DNA of 64,000 nt. It comes from Vigna angularis. Its lineage: Eukaryota > Streptophyta > Magnoliopsida > Fabales > Fabaceae. Positions 54,115-64,000 of this stretch are shown in pieces. The position numbers and the translations under genes are program-made. The notes under the pieces were generated by a model. The model was given only the letters and a program-made list of their open reading frames with translations. It had not been told where the DNA came from and did not search any database. The stretch is from the NCBI RefSeq assembly GCF_016808095.1, contig NC_068973.1, positions 9,978,501 to 10,042,500 of the forward strand, read 5' to 3'. Within the stretch, counting starts at the first letter, position 1; each line of letters starts with the position of its first letter.

Positions 54115-54795
54115 CGTTCGTCCAATTTGATTTCAAATTGGTCGTTCGTCCAAAATAGCTAACGTTCGTCCTTAAGTATTTGAACGTTCGTCCTTAAGTA
54201 TTCTGAGCGTTCGTCCTTAAGTATTTGAACGTTCGTCCTTAAGTAACCAGTCTGAGCGTTCGTCCTAAATATAGAAGTGAGCGTTCGTCCTCCCACTAAG
54301 TGAGCGTTCGTCCTCCCACTAAGTGAGCGTTCGTCCTCCCACTAAGTGAGCATTCGTCCTCCCACTAAGTGAGCGTTCGTCCTCCCACTGAGTGAGCGTT
54401 CGTCCTTCCCAATGAGCGTTCGTCCAGTGAGCGTTCGTCCCATCGAGCGTTCGTCCCAATGAGCGTTCGTCCTACTGAGCGTTCGTCCAGTGAGCGTTCG
54501 TCCTTAAATAAATAGTATGAGCGTTCGTCCTTAAGTTGCATATTGAGCGTTCGTCCAAATAGTTGAGCGTTCGTCCAAATTGTTGAGCGTTCGTCCTTAG
54601 GTTGCATATTGAGCGTTCGTCCAAATTGTTGAGCGTTCGTCCAAATAGTTGAACGTTCGTCCAGTGAGCATTCGTCGAGTGAGCGTTCGTCCTAAATATT
54701 GAAGTGAGCGTTCGTCTTTAACACATTTATTTGAGCGTTCGTCCTGGATATAGAAGCGAGCGTTCGTCCTTAAAATATTGAGTGAGCGTTCGTAC
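54115..54795. repeat. Irregular array of GAGCGTTCGTCC, about 32 copies
   Basis: The word CGTTCGTCC occurs about 28 times exactly and four times with one mismatch in 680 bp. It is usually preceded by GAG or GA. Spacers vary from 3 to about 25 bp. Five copies near 54290-54400 form a regular sub-array of about 22 bp (spacer TCCCACTAAGT), while others share spacers such as AAATAGTT or TTAAGTATT. It is open in several minus-strand frames only because the word lacks stops (DERS, GRTL, TNA peptides). Confidence 0.97.
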
Positions 54796-55029
54796 AATTG
54801 TGTCCAGTGAATAGTGATAGTCCAAATAGTATTTTACAAATATGTTGAATTTTAAGTTCCTTTGCTTTTGGATTGAATTATGTGTACCAATGTTTGGAAT
54901 ATTATCTATGACATGAATTATGTGAATGTATGAAACATGTTGGAATTGTTGGGATAATATGGTGGTATCTGATTATTCATAATTGGGGTTAAGGTTCAAA
55001 GTAACAATATGATTCATGAACGTAATTCC

Positions 55030-55375
55030 ATGATCCTCAAGGAGAGGATACATGGTGGTGTTTTGGGGTTGTATAGAATGATTACATGGTAGCTCAGTTT
55101 TGGGGGTCATCCTGAAACTCCAATGGTCTTTCTTTTCATGTAGAGAGGATTGAACCATGTGGTGAGGAGTAGCAGGAGGTCCTAGTCTTGGATGCTTCCA
55201 TATGATCCAAGGTGAGTGATAACGGATTAACCTCGTGACTGTGGCCGGACGGTAGTGCCCAAAGTTCCACCAGGCGGTAGTGCCAGAGCGGTAGTGCTCA
55301 AGTTCCATAAAGCCACCACGAGTGCAAGACTCGTCATAGCTCGGTAATCATTCTAGTCCGGACGAGTCGGGGTAT
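55030..55375 (+). repeat. Module shared with 56990-57225
   Basis: Shared landmarks in the same order: GG(T)CATCCTGA(A/T)ACTC, GTAGAGA(A)GGAT, ATGTGGTGAG, AG(C)AGGAGGTCCT(A/G)GTCT, CACGAGTGCA/CACAAGTGCA. Here it includes three copies of CGGTAGTGC (55250-55300). Confidence 0.7.
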
Positions 55376-57229
55376 AAAGTAACAAGTCTTGTGATGTCAA
55401 TTTACCATGTTTGGATGACTTTTGCATGTTGTATGAGTGGGTGGAATTATGGTTTAATGAACATGCTCTAATTGCTCTTTTATACGAATCTAAGTATGAT
55501 AACATTGAATTAATTGTGCTATCTGTATAACATGCTTTTTATATCTAGCTCACCCTTGCATTGTTTTTGTTATGTGCTTTTTGGGTATGTTTTTGGCGAT
55601 GATCATCCACTTGGATGGGAGCAGACATTGTCGAGGAGTTTCCTTTGGATCAAGAGCTAGAGGTTATTGATATTGCGGAGTAGGCTTCTTTGAATTTCCT
55701 GATTGAACACTTGTAGTGTTTAATCCTTTCAATTGTTTAAGTTTAAATTTCAGTTTCTTTTATTTGGATGACTGTAATTTCTCACATTTAATTACACGTC
55801 ATACTCCGACTGTTCTCTATATTTGAATGTTAACGTCCTTATTATATAATATTGATTATTATATAATCGGGATGTTACATTTTAAGGCATTATTAAGGGA
55901 TCCAATAATTAAAATATTAATATAAAATAATATTAAAATAATAAATAATATTAAAAAATTGTTGAATAGTAAAATTTTTGGACTAGAAATAGCCATGAGA
56001 GGGGAGACTATTTTGCACAAAGAGAGGAAGAATCAAGTGAGAAATCTTGAGAAATAAAGAAGAAAGAGTTAGGAATAAATTTTTAGTTGCAAGAAGAGTA
56101 GAGGTTCTTGAGGGTTTTCGGAGAAACGAATTCTAAGCAAGAGATTAAGTCTGGAATAGAGGCAGGGGAGCTAACCTTTCTAAGCTTTTATATTATGATG
56201 TAGTATTGTTTTATTACTATTCATGTCTTGAAATTCTGTGTGAATACTGTTAATAAAAAACATAGGTGTTTATTGTATATCTATCTATATTGAATTTCTG
56301 TATTAATATTATATGTTGTTGTTTTGAATCTGTAAATAAGAAATTTGTTAAAACTAGTTGAGGAACACTTTGGCTAAGGAAAGACTTGATACTTAAGTTG
56401 TCAATTGTGACACACATCTCTTTCCTGGAAGTCTACTCGACAAGTTTTTAACTTAAATCTTGTTGAACAGATTATGTACTGTTAAATTATTGTGCAATAT
56501 ATCTCATTGGAATGAAAATGTCTGATGAATTCATGTTATTGTTGTAGATATGGAATTGTGGTAGATATGGAATTGTGAATTATAATTGTGAATTATAATT
56601 GTGATGGTAGGATAGAGGAATCTTAAAAACCGGAGTTGGTACATCCCTGATCATAGAGTAGCCCTGGTCAAATCCAGTAAGTTGTGACTAGTCATATGTA
56701 CTGGCGTTTATGGTGAGTTTGATTCGTCAAACATTTGATTCTTCTTCGGTGACCATTTATGGTGATATTTTAGTATTGTAAATTTATTTTGTGATATATT
56801 CATTTTGTATGATTTCTGTGATGATTGTATTTTATTATATTGGATTTGAATTTATGCATCTAAACATGATATGAGTATTATGGGGAGATTTTGTGAGGGT
56901 ATAATGTGAGTTGAGGAATATGAGTATGGTATGAGTCTCGTGGAGAGATTCAGTAATGATATGGTATTTGTGTATATGTTGATGTTAAGGGTCCTATAGT
57001 TGGAGGTTATCCTGATACTCTAATAATCATCCAGCCTCAAGTAGAGAAGGATGAATTATGTGGTGAGAGGGGTAGGAGGTCCTGGTCTATGTGCCGGTTT
57101 TGGACATAGTGTTGAGGACTAACCTTGTGGATGGTATGGAGTATTTTGGAAGTGTATTTGTAAGAGGAAGTAGAAGGCATCACAAGTGCATAACCTCCCG
57201 TGACCGCTCATCAACATATCATCGAAATG

Positions 57230-57575
57230 AGTGTCTATTGGGTATTGTGGAATGAGTGTCTATTGGGTATTGTGGAATGAGTGTTTATTGAGTATTGTGG
57301 AACGAATGTCTATTAAGTATTGTGGGATGAGTGTCTATTAGTAATTGTGGTATTGTGGGATGAGTATCTATGATGCGATTGTTGTATGATGGTATGAGTA
57401 TCTATGATGCGATTGTTGTATGATAGTATGAGGGTGTCTGACATAATTATTATATGAGGTTTGTTGAGTGTATCAAAGTAATGGATGTGTATCTATGATG
57501 CGATTGTTGTATGATGGTATGATGGTGTCTGACATAATTATTATATGAGGTTTGTTGAGTGTATCAAAGTAATTA
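57230..57575 (+). repeat. Nested tandem repeats in block B
   Basis: First, about five copies of a 25-bp unit (GAGTGTCTATTGGGTATTGTG). Then copies of TATCTATGATGCGATTGTTG, and a direct duplication of about 105 bp containing GTGTCTGACATAATTATTAT at 57425 and 57525. Confidence 0.9.
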
Positions 57576-57707
57576 TGCATGTTTTATAAACGATTGGTTG
57601 CATGAAGGAATGTGGTCTGATCCGGTGCCAATGAAGAAAGAAATAGAAAAATAAATTAGAAGAATTCCAGTTATATTTATGAGTTTGTAGTTGAAATCTG
57701 AGTTTAA

Positions 57708-57710
<3 letters not shown>

Positions 57711-57794
<84 letters not shown>
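57711..57794. repeat. (AT)n microsatellite, 42 units
   Basis: 84 bp of uninterrupted AT. Confidence 0.98.
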
Positions 57795-57796
<2 letters not shown>

Positions 57797-57893
57797 ACTA
57801 AGAAATTATCAATTAAAGGATGTTACCTTAAATGTAATGCTACAATATATCAATTATAAATTATCAAGTGTGAGATTACGGGATGTTACATAA

Positions 57894-58392
57894 AGTAATT
57901 TTCTTATTTATATTTTATTTTTATTTCAGTCTACTTCAAAGTCATTTATATTATTTTCAATAGGTCGTGTACTTATAAATTATAAATTATAAACTATAAA
58001 ATTATGAATATTATTTATTTTAATAAATGAACCTATATAAATTATTATTTTTATTAATTTAATTAATTAAAAATAAAATTATTAAAAAAATTATATATGT
58101 CAACTACAAATTAGAAAAATTAACTCGCATTTCTTATGTAAGATGAGCCAACCCAGTCTCCTTTTCACAAACCAAATGTGATACAACCAATAGCAGAATG
58201 AAATTACCCCATTATTGTTATTATTATCTCTATATTTTTACAATTCTTATTGATTAATTTTTATCTATCGTCTAAGAAAATATTTAAAGATTAGGTGAGT
58301 AAATTTGTTTAATAGAATGATAAAGTTATAATTTGTGAGCGTGATTGATCCAATCCATCACTAAATTAACTTTATCATCTCATTGAAAAAGA

Positions 58393-58438
<46 letters not shown>

Positions 58439-59149
58439 ATATAAATAATATCTCAAATTGTTAGAAATAATAAAAATGGAAGGTTACTATTAATACTAAT
58501 TTATAATTAATTTAAAATTCTTTCATTTGAATATTATTAGTCGAAAACTAAAATATGGAAAAACATCAATAATATTATATAATTGATAAACATTATAATT
58601 ATCTGTATTATTATGTTTTATAAAAAACGATATTATTATTACTTATTATTATAATAATTGTTCATACTTCATAAATAATATTATATAATTATAAATATTA
58701 TTAATATTTTTCTCTCTATATATATTGAAATAAAAATTATATATAAGATATAACTCTAATATATTATATATGAAAAATATAATAGGGTAAAATTTTAAGT
58801 GTTACAGAGACAACAAAGTAAAATACTATATAAGAAAAAAAAATACTCATAAACTCGCTTCAAGGTTAAAAGTGATATAAATTCTTTATATTGATTGGAC
58901 TATGTATATATAATTTATACCTAATGATTTCTTTAAAAAGAAAAAAAAACAAAAACTTTTATTTATATAAGATAATATGGCATAGCTCGTAAATCTCATA
59001 TTGATATTTAACAATAAAATGAACAGTGAATTAATTGAAGCAGTGCGAATTATAAGAGACATGACTGTTGCTCTATTAAGGAATCATAGATATGAAGGAA
59101 TCCCTAAGTCACAAGGTTTAACTTAGTTAAACAAACCTCCACAATTTTT
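57894..59149. other. Very AT-rich DNA
   Basis: No gene seen. Includes a short AT run at 58401-58429. Confidence 0.45.
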
Positions 59150-59359
59150 TTTTGAGGATATTGTTAGCAAAAGGACGAAGTGTAAAAGTTTTGATCATAC
59201 CAAAATTAAGTTAACTGCTCATTTGTAAGAAGACCTTTATGAAAATTTGTATTATGTATTAAAGCTTTTGTAACGAGTAGTTTTATGTATAAAGCTTTAT
59301 ATATTGTTTGATTCCATATAAGTTATGTTAAAAGTTTGTTTTGAAGTCAAAAAGTTCTA

Positions 59360-59610
59360 CAATAATCAATTAACTACTTAATATAATCGATTATTACAAA
59401 AAGATTTTTTAAAGGTTGCTAAAAACTCAAATTTGGTTATGGAATAATCAATTAGCAAATTATGATAGTCGATTATCCATAATTGATTATGGCTTATCAT
59501 AATTAATTATCATGATTAGTTGTTGAAGTTTTTGAGCATGTTCTTTACCGTTGTGCATTCATTAAATGCATAATCAATTACCTATCTAATTGATTATAGC
59601 GTGAGAATAA
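59360..59610. repeat. Cluster of ATAATCGATTAT-like words
   Basis: About eight variants of the near-palindrome (A)TAAT(C/T)(G/A)ATTA(T) with irregular spacing in 250 bp. Confidence 0.75.
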
Positions 59611-59837
59611 GCTAACAACGAATTTTTGAAAGTATCCTTGAGTGAGGTATTTATAAGGTTTAAACCCTTTAGTTGTCCTTATTTATGTGGAGTTTTCCCA
59701 TTTTGATCTCCTTCTTATGAGAATCCCCAATTGAGTCCTTATAAGTGCTAATTTGAATCGATCGAGTCCTTGCCGTTAAATTTAGTTAACGGAGTTAAGT
59801 TTTTACACAGGTGGGAGGATGACGTGTTAATTTCTTT

Positions 59838-59914
59838 AAACGTGACATGTTTAGAGTTGAAACGTGGCATGTTTAGAGTTGAAACGTGGCATGTTTAGAG
59901 TTAAAACGTGGCAT
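59838..59914. repeat. 22-bp tandem repeat inside the MULE
   Basis: Three and a half copies of AAACGTGGCATGTTTAGAGTTG, at the inner edge of the left inverted repeat. The first copy reads GTGACATG. Confidence 0.95.
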
Positions 59915-60040
59915 TTGGCTATCTTTTTCTCCTTTTTACATCTTTTCGTCATCCCCAATCCCAATATTCTTCTCCATTCTCAGCATTCTCTGTAAATAGG
60001 TACACTCCCCTTCTAAATCTACCAATCCAATAATCTTCCT

Positions 60041-60455
60041 TTCATAATGTTTATGTGCTTCAATGTTTTCAGGAGATGAATTTCATAATAAAGCCTCTCA
60101 AGATCTTCAGGACTTTGCAGAAAATCATACAGCTTGACCTGGTTCCAAGCAACTTCAATCCCTTGATACTTATCAAATGCCCTATATCTACATCAATTAA
60201 GAAGCAAAAACACAAACAAAGAAAAAGTAGATTTATCATATGCCCTTCTCCACAAACTCGACGAAAAGCGTAAAGAAGTTCAGTTTTTAAGGAAACCAGA
60301 ACTAGGCCTGAGATACAATAAACTTGAAGGGGAAAAAACTCAAATTTGAGAAAAAAAAAATGATGGTAAATGAAATAGGATGAACTTGTAAGCATACACT
60401 GTCTTTGAAGCTCCTTTTCCGAGGATTTCATTGTAATGCAATAAACAGGGAAAAT
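60041..60455 (-). pseudogene. Captured WNK (with-no-lysine) kinase fragment
   Basis: On the minus strand, 60392 to about 60455 encodes the WNK glycine loop YNEILGKGASKTVY. After an intron-like gap ending in ATATAG, 60041-60181 encodes [20 protein letters not shown] and continues with [25 protein letters not shown], without the usual strand-3 lysine, marks the WNK family. Homology stops abruptly after HINIM at about 60041, so only subdomains I to III were captured. Part of the first piece is duplicated at 60440-60485 (shared ACAGTGTAT and TACAAG(C/T)TCATCC). No complete kinase can be made from it; a source gene elsewhere in the genome is expected. Confidence 0.9.
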
Positions 60456-61527
60456 AATCATGAAAGTGGATGAGCTTGTAATGCAATACACTGTCTGAAT
60501 TTGCTGCACTGGATGCCTCTTTTTCTATGCTAGGATTAGATTTCTCTCCTATGTTCTTTCTCTTTAGTTATGGCACAAACACAACCCAAAAGGGAGGAAG
60601 AGGGAGGAATAATATTTTTTTAAAATAATACTTTTTCATCAACCTTTCGAGGAGATTTTTTTAACAAAAAAAACCCATAAAATAATTCACGAGAAAGAGA
60701 ATAAAAACAGGGGCCGAAAGAATCTCTGATTTTATTCTTAAAAAAACAACATTAATTAATCATATTTGTCAATGGAAACCAAGGAGATGTGTTGCTTTGG
60801 TAGTGTGAGAAGCTCGAGGTGGCTGCTCGCGATTTGCAGGTCAACAAAGATGATGGCTCGCGATAAAGGAGGAGTTGCTCCGTCACGGTAGTTGAAAGAT
60901 GAGCGAAGTCGCAATTTAGGGTTTCTGGTGTGAAGAGATTTGGGGCTTTTTGTGTTTCAGGTTTTGCAGATTGCGAGGAAGTGTTTCGCAATAAAGGAGA
61001 TTAAGCGAGGAGCTTCGTCTCACGATGGCTTCTTCTTGCGATGGCGTGAGGGTTTGCGTTAGTGGTGGAGGGGACAATGAACCCTAGTGACTGTATGAAA
61101 AATTGGAAAAAACAATCAGAGATGTTCACAGGCACATTACTCTCACATCAACATGCCACATTTCAAAAAATTGACACATCAACCTCCTACTTGTACAAAA
61201 TCTTAACCCCGTTAACTAAATTTAACTGCAGGGGCTCAATTGATTCAAATTAGTACTTTTAAGGACTCAATTGGGGATTCTAATAAGAAGAGGATCAAAA
61301 TGGAAAAACCACACATAAATAGGGACAACTAAAGGGTTTTAACCTATTTATAAAGATGTTTTAGACTCTCATTCTAAAACACACAATTGAACTTGAAAAG
61401 TAAAGTATGATCTAGGGTTTGTGTAACCCTTATGCTTTGACTTTGAGAACTTAGTATTGGCATAGAGTGATAACTTTCACTAAAAGTGTGATTAAGTGTT
61501 ATTGTTGCTGAGTGAAGTTTGTCATCC

Positions 61528-61626
61528 TTTGTGAAGATTCAAAGGAAGCGTTCATCCTTCGTGAAACATTCAGATGTGGTGTTCATCCCTTGTGGCCTTC
61601 AAAGGAAGTGAGTTTCATCTCTTGCG
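61528..61626 (+). repeat. Imperfect tandem repeats of about 30 bp
   Basis: Four units share (G)TTCATCC(C/T)T(T/C)GTG followed by TTCAAAGGAAG or a variant. Located in the right part of the probable copia LTR. Confidence 0.7.
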
Positions 61627-61870
61627 GTAACAAGAGAGGTTTGTTTTCTAAAATGTTAAACTTGTCTTTTTGTATGATTGTAATAGTTTATTGGTTTTGT
61701 GATAGTGGAACGTTGATCTCTGTTTGGGATTAACAACTGGACGTAGGATCCTTATGATCTAAACTAGTATAAAAATATCTGTGCAATTTTCTCTTTTCCT
61801 TACTCTTACATTGTTTTAATTATATGATAAGGAAATTTAAATTAGGGGAAAATTATCAAACTTTAGTCTA

Positions 61871-62242
61871 CTTGGTAGGGTCAGAGCTTTTCGTCATAGC
61901 CTTAAGTGAAACTAAGCTTGTATGATGTAATAAAGCATAGGGCTTCAAAGGAAACATTCTTAGAATGTTCTTCTTCTCTCGCAACTTCTTTTTCTTGGGT
62001 GCAATGATTCTAATTATATCTTTATGCTTTACTAATATGCACAAATATCAAGAAACAAAGTATATAAACATCAATACTTTAACGTACATATATTAAATGC
62101 TTTAAATGTGAATATTTGACATGTTGAGGTGACTATTTATCCAAACTATTGTTAGTTTGAATCTATTTTTTATATTTTTGATCCCTAAATTATTAATCTA
62201 TTTTGGTTTTAGTCTTTCTTTTAAAGTTTAGTCTAATTAGGT
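61871..62242. other. Non-coding DNA after the probable LTR
   Basis: No coding domain recognised. If the LTR call is right, this would be leader sequence of the element or unrelated flank. Confidence 0.3.
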
Positions 62243-62815
62243 AAGAGCTGTCAAAACGGGTAACCCGGCTTGACCCGGTCCGGCCTACCACGGGTTGGTC
62301 ATTTAGTGAGCTGAAAAAATTCGAACTCGGCTTGACCACCACGGATTGATGGGTTAAACGGGCTGACTCATTAGCTCATTTAATTATAAGGATTTTTAAA
62401 ATAAAAAAAATTACAATTTTTTTAATTCAAATATAAATAAATTTCACACTAAAATAATGTTAAACTTCAAAGACAATTCAAAATAAATAAATAAAAGTAT
62501 CATACAATCCAAGCGTATTAAAAAAACATGTACAAAAGGTGAACAAATAAGTTTTTAATATTGATAATTTTTGTATCACTTGTCCATTTATAATATTAGA
62601 ATCTTGAATATATAAAACTATAATATTTTTCTCTCTTGAAACATCTTCTTTATCATAATCTACAATATAATAAAAAAATGCTAACTAATAATATTAAAAT
62701 ACAAAATAATAAATAATTAAATTAAATTAGATGCGTTGGTGAGCCAACCCAAGTCATCACGAGTTCAACCCGGTGAACTGAATTCTAAATGAGCCGGATT
62801 GAAAACTAACCTATA
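62243..62815. mobile_element. Probable non-autonomous hAT-like element, right end unclear
   Basis: Begins AGAGCTGTCAAAACGGGTAA. It has GC-rich words (CCCGGCTTGACCCGG, CACGGGTTG) near the left end and inverted counterparts (AACCCAAGTCATCACGAGTT, AACCCGG) at 62735-62780, around an AT-rich core. This layout is common for small hAT-type elements in plants, but the matching right terminus (TTTTGACAGC) is missing. Confidence 0.4.
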
Positions 62816-63933
62816 TAAAAAAAATCTTTATCAACACCACCTTCCATGATCTCTACAGAGCCAACCCCGTTGTTGCCTATTGCCATTTGTCGTTGTGATG
62901 TCATGCGAAGTGTTTGGCGTCACCACATTACCGTCGTTGCTATGTGCATGGCAGTGGATGATGTCAACACCACTCTTGCTACTACCATTTCAACAGGATC
63001 CAAAAATGATCATTGTGCCTCTCCATTTTTTGGTCTCTTTATTTTTTTTAATTGTGCAAAAAATGTTGGACAATGGATGTAGAGAAGGTCACTTAGATGT
63101 CAGTACAAATTTAAGGAACCTCAAATCTTTGTTTTCAATTTTCTTTTTAAATTGGGGTAAGAGGATTTGGAATGGTGATGTGGGTGTGTTGATTTGCGTG
63201 GTTGGAGGATGAAAAAGATTATGTTGGGTGATAAATTTGTGGGTTTGATATTTGAGGGAGAAACCCAAGCTTCAGAAAGAAGAAGATGAAGTGAAAAATA
63301 AAAATATTTTTTTGAATTAAATAATTTTTTATGTGTCTAAAACAAAATAGTGACGTGAATTACCGTTTGTCATATAAAAAGAAGAAACCAAATACTTTTA
63401 GTTATTGAGAACTGATTTATAAATTTTGAAAGAACGAGGATCTATAATGAAAAATAATAACAAAATTTATAAAAATGTTAGTGTCTTGTTAATACACATA
63501 CCTTAAACCTATCTAACCAATACACCCATAAATCTAAATAAGAAAACCTCAATTATAAAAAACTTTTAAAATGAAATTTATAATAATTAAAATAATATAT
63601 TTAGGAAAATACATAAACATTGTCAAAATATCAAAATTGTTCAATTTTAAAAGATGAAAACTACCATTAAAATTAAATTTTACATTAACAAAATTATACG
63701 AAAAAAAAAAAACCTCTAGATTTAAGCCAGCGTTCTGGTTTTATATTGTATATATTTTTTATATTTATTAAAATAAAAGAACAGTTTCGAAATTTACTGA
63801 AAACTGAAAATAACAGAAAAGGAATGATATAAACCTATATCCTTCCTCTAAACTTGGTCTTCTCCGCCTCCCAGTCACCCTCACACCCTGAGTTCGTCCA
63901 CTTGAATCGCTGAGTCAGTGAACGAGTCAAGCC
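62816..63933. other. Upstream region of eIF5A
   Basis: 62830-63010 is more GC-rich with short open frames (for example VAMCMAVDDVNTTLATT) that I do not recognise. The rest is AT-rich. About 63840-63933 is the likely pyrimidine-rich 5' leader of the eIF5A gene. Confidence 0.4.
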
Positions 63934-64000
63934 ATGTCGGACGAAGAACACCACTTTGAATCCAAGGGTGATGCTGGAGCCTCCAAGACCTATCCCCAGC
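63934..64000 (+). CDS. eIF5A: Eukaryotic translation initiation factor 5A, first 22 codons
   Basis: The reading MSDEEHHFESKGDAGASKTY is the typical N-terminus of plant eIF5A, the hypusine-modified factor that helps ribosomes elongate through difficult peptide bonds and terminate. The start ATG in GCCATGTCG is preceded by a pyrimidine-rich leader with no upstream ATG nearby. The window ends inside codon 23, so neither the hypusine loop nor any intron can be seen. Confidence 0.93.
   Translation, partial: MSDEEHHFESKGDAGASKTYPQ

Larger units (their letters stand above)
53551..55883 (+). repeat. LTR-like block A with GTTCGTCC array
   Basis: Ends in GGGATGTTACA (55873-55883), a common end of plant Ty3/gypsy LTRs. 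It shares a module (55030-55375) with block B. A leader-like G-rich part (53630-53980) precedes the word array. No coding domain. The start is uncertain and could be as far left as 51710. Possibly a solo LTR. Confidence 0.5.
55884..57893 (+). repeat. LTR-like block B
   Basis: Begins near AGGGATCCAATAATTAAAAT and ends GGGATGTTACA (57883-57893). It carries the shared module at 56990-57225 and tandem repeats after it, but no GTTCGTCC array. The tandem arrangement with block A suggests two diverged members of one LTR family. No coding domain or primer site was found. Confidence 0.45.
59657..61344. mobile_element. Pack-MULE with 9-bp target duplication carrying WNK kinase pieces
   Basis: Terminal inverted repeats of about 200 bp (59657 to about 59860 and about 61130-61344; outer ends GGTTTAAACCCTTTAG and complement). 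They are flanked by TATTTATAA at 59648-59656 and 61345-61353, the 9-bp duplication characteristic of Mutator-like elements. No transposase. The interior holds fragments of a host protein kinase (60041-60455) and a second gene-like stretch (60750-61070) of unknown origin. Confidence 0.95.
59150..61870 (+). repeat. Probable copia-type LTR split by a Mutator-like insertion
   Basis: Left part 59150-59656 and right part 61345 to about 61850 flank the insertion with a 9-bp duplication, so they were once continuous. Repeated words fill both parts. The right part ends in CTTGGTAGGGTCAGAGC, which resembles the junction of an LTR with a tRNA-Met-type primer site. This fits the long LTRs of SIRE/Maximus-like copia elements, but ends and coding parts are not visible. 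Confidence 0.45.

Noticed and set aside
54115..54795. CRISPR-like array
   Set aside because: The word is too short, spacers are too short and often related to each other, and the window is eukaryotic.
54365..54797. Minus-strand frames made of DERS, GRTL and TNA peptides
   Set aside because: All frames are open because the repeated word has no stop codon. No start context or domain supports a protein.
57573..57797. Frame of alternating Ile-Tyr
   Set aside because: Translation of the AT microsatellite.

Overview
The window looks like nuclear DNA of a flowering plant. It has compact multi-exon genes with GT-AG introns, a class II plant formin, a plant-type myristoylated CDK-like kinase and an eIF5A start. 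These sit in AT-rich, retrotransposon-filled intergenic DNA. The repeat families (Athila-type Ty3/gypsy with the TGGCGCCGTTGCC primer site, copia with the TGGTATCAGAGC primer site, Mutator-like elements, foldback elements) and the style of the LTRs suggest a legume, perhaps a Phaseoleae species. That assignment is inference.

Three host genes are visible. (1) 27-8302, minus strand: a class II formin. Eleven exons can be placed to the base (PTEN-like, C2, FH1, start of FH2), and the gene runs off the left edge. One intron holds a dead chromovirus fragment, and about 73 CAT repeats lie about 150 bp upstream of the start codon. (2) 36871-43498, minus strand: a CDK-like Ser/Thr kinase with an N-myristoylation start and nine exons, the last uncertain. 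(3) 63934-64000, plus strand: the first 22 codons of eIF5A, cut by the right edge.

The rest is mostly mobile DNA. 9-23 kb: a foldback element; a young non-autonomous copia element that carries only gag, with a 5-bp target duplication (14743-17033); gypsy integrase fragments; a pair of 680-bp direct repeats; and a 1.1-kb foldback element. 23.7-34.5 kb: a nested complex. A minus-strand Athila-type element with 1.05-1.1 kb LTRs has gag and protease but no visible reverse transcriptase or integrase core. It contains a Mutator-like element with a captured GC-rich fragment and the 3' end plus LTR of a second Athila-type element. 47-63 kb: AT-rich DNA, another integrase fragment, two related LTR-like blocks, and a Mutator-like element with a 9-bp target duplication that carries pieces of a WNK protein kinase.

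The most unusual signal is a recurring architecture. Short words, often palindromic and CpG-rich, are repeated many times with irregular spacers inside non-coding parts of LTR elements. Examples are GAGCGTTCGTCC (about 32 copies, 54115-54795), the hairpin word GTGCGCTATGCGAAT (29134-30515 and both LTRs of the Athila element), GGCGCGAC/GGGCGCC (28076-28246) and ATAATCGATTAT (59360-59610). Different elements carry different words in the same layout. I cannot tell from one window whether this is functional or a by-product of slippage and gene conversion.
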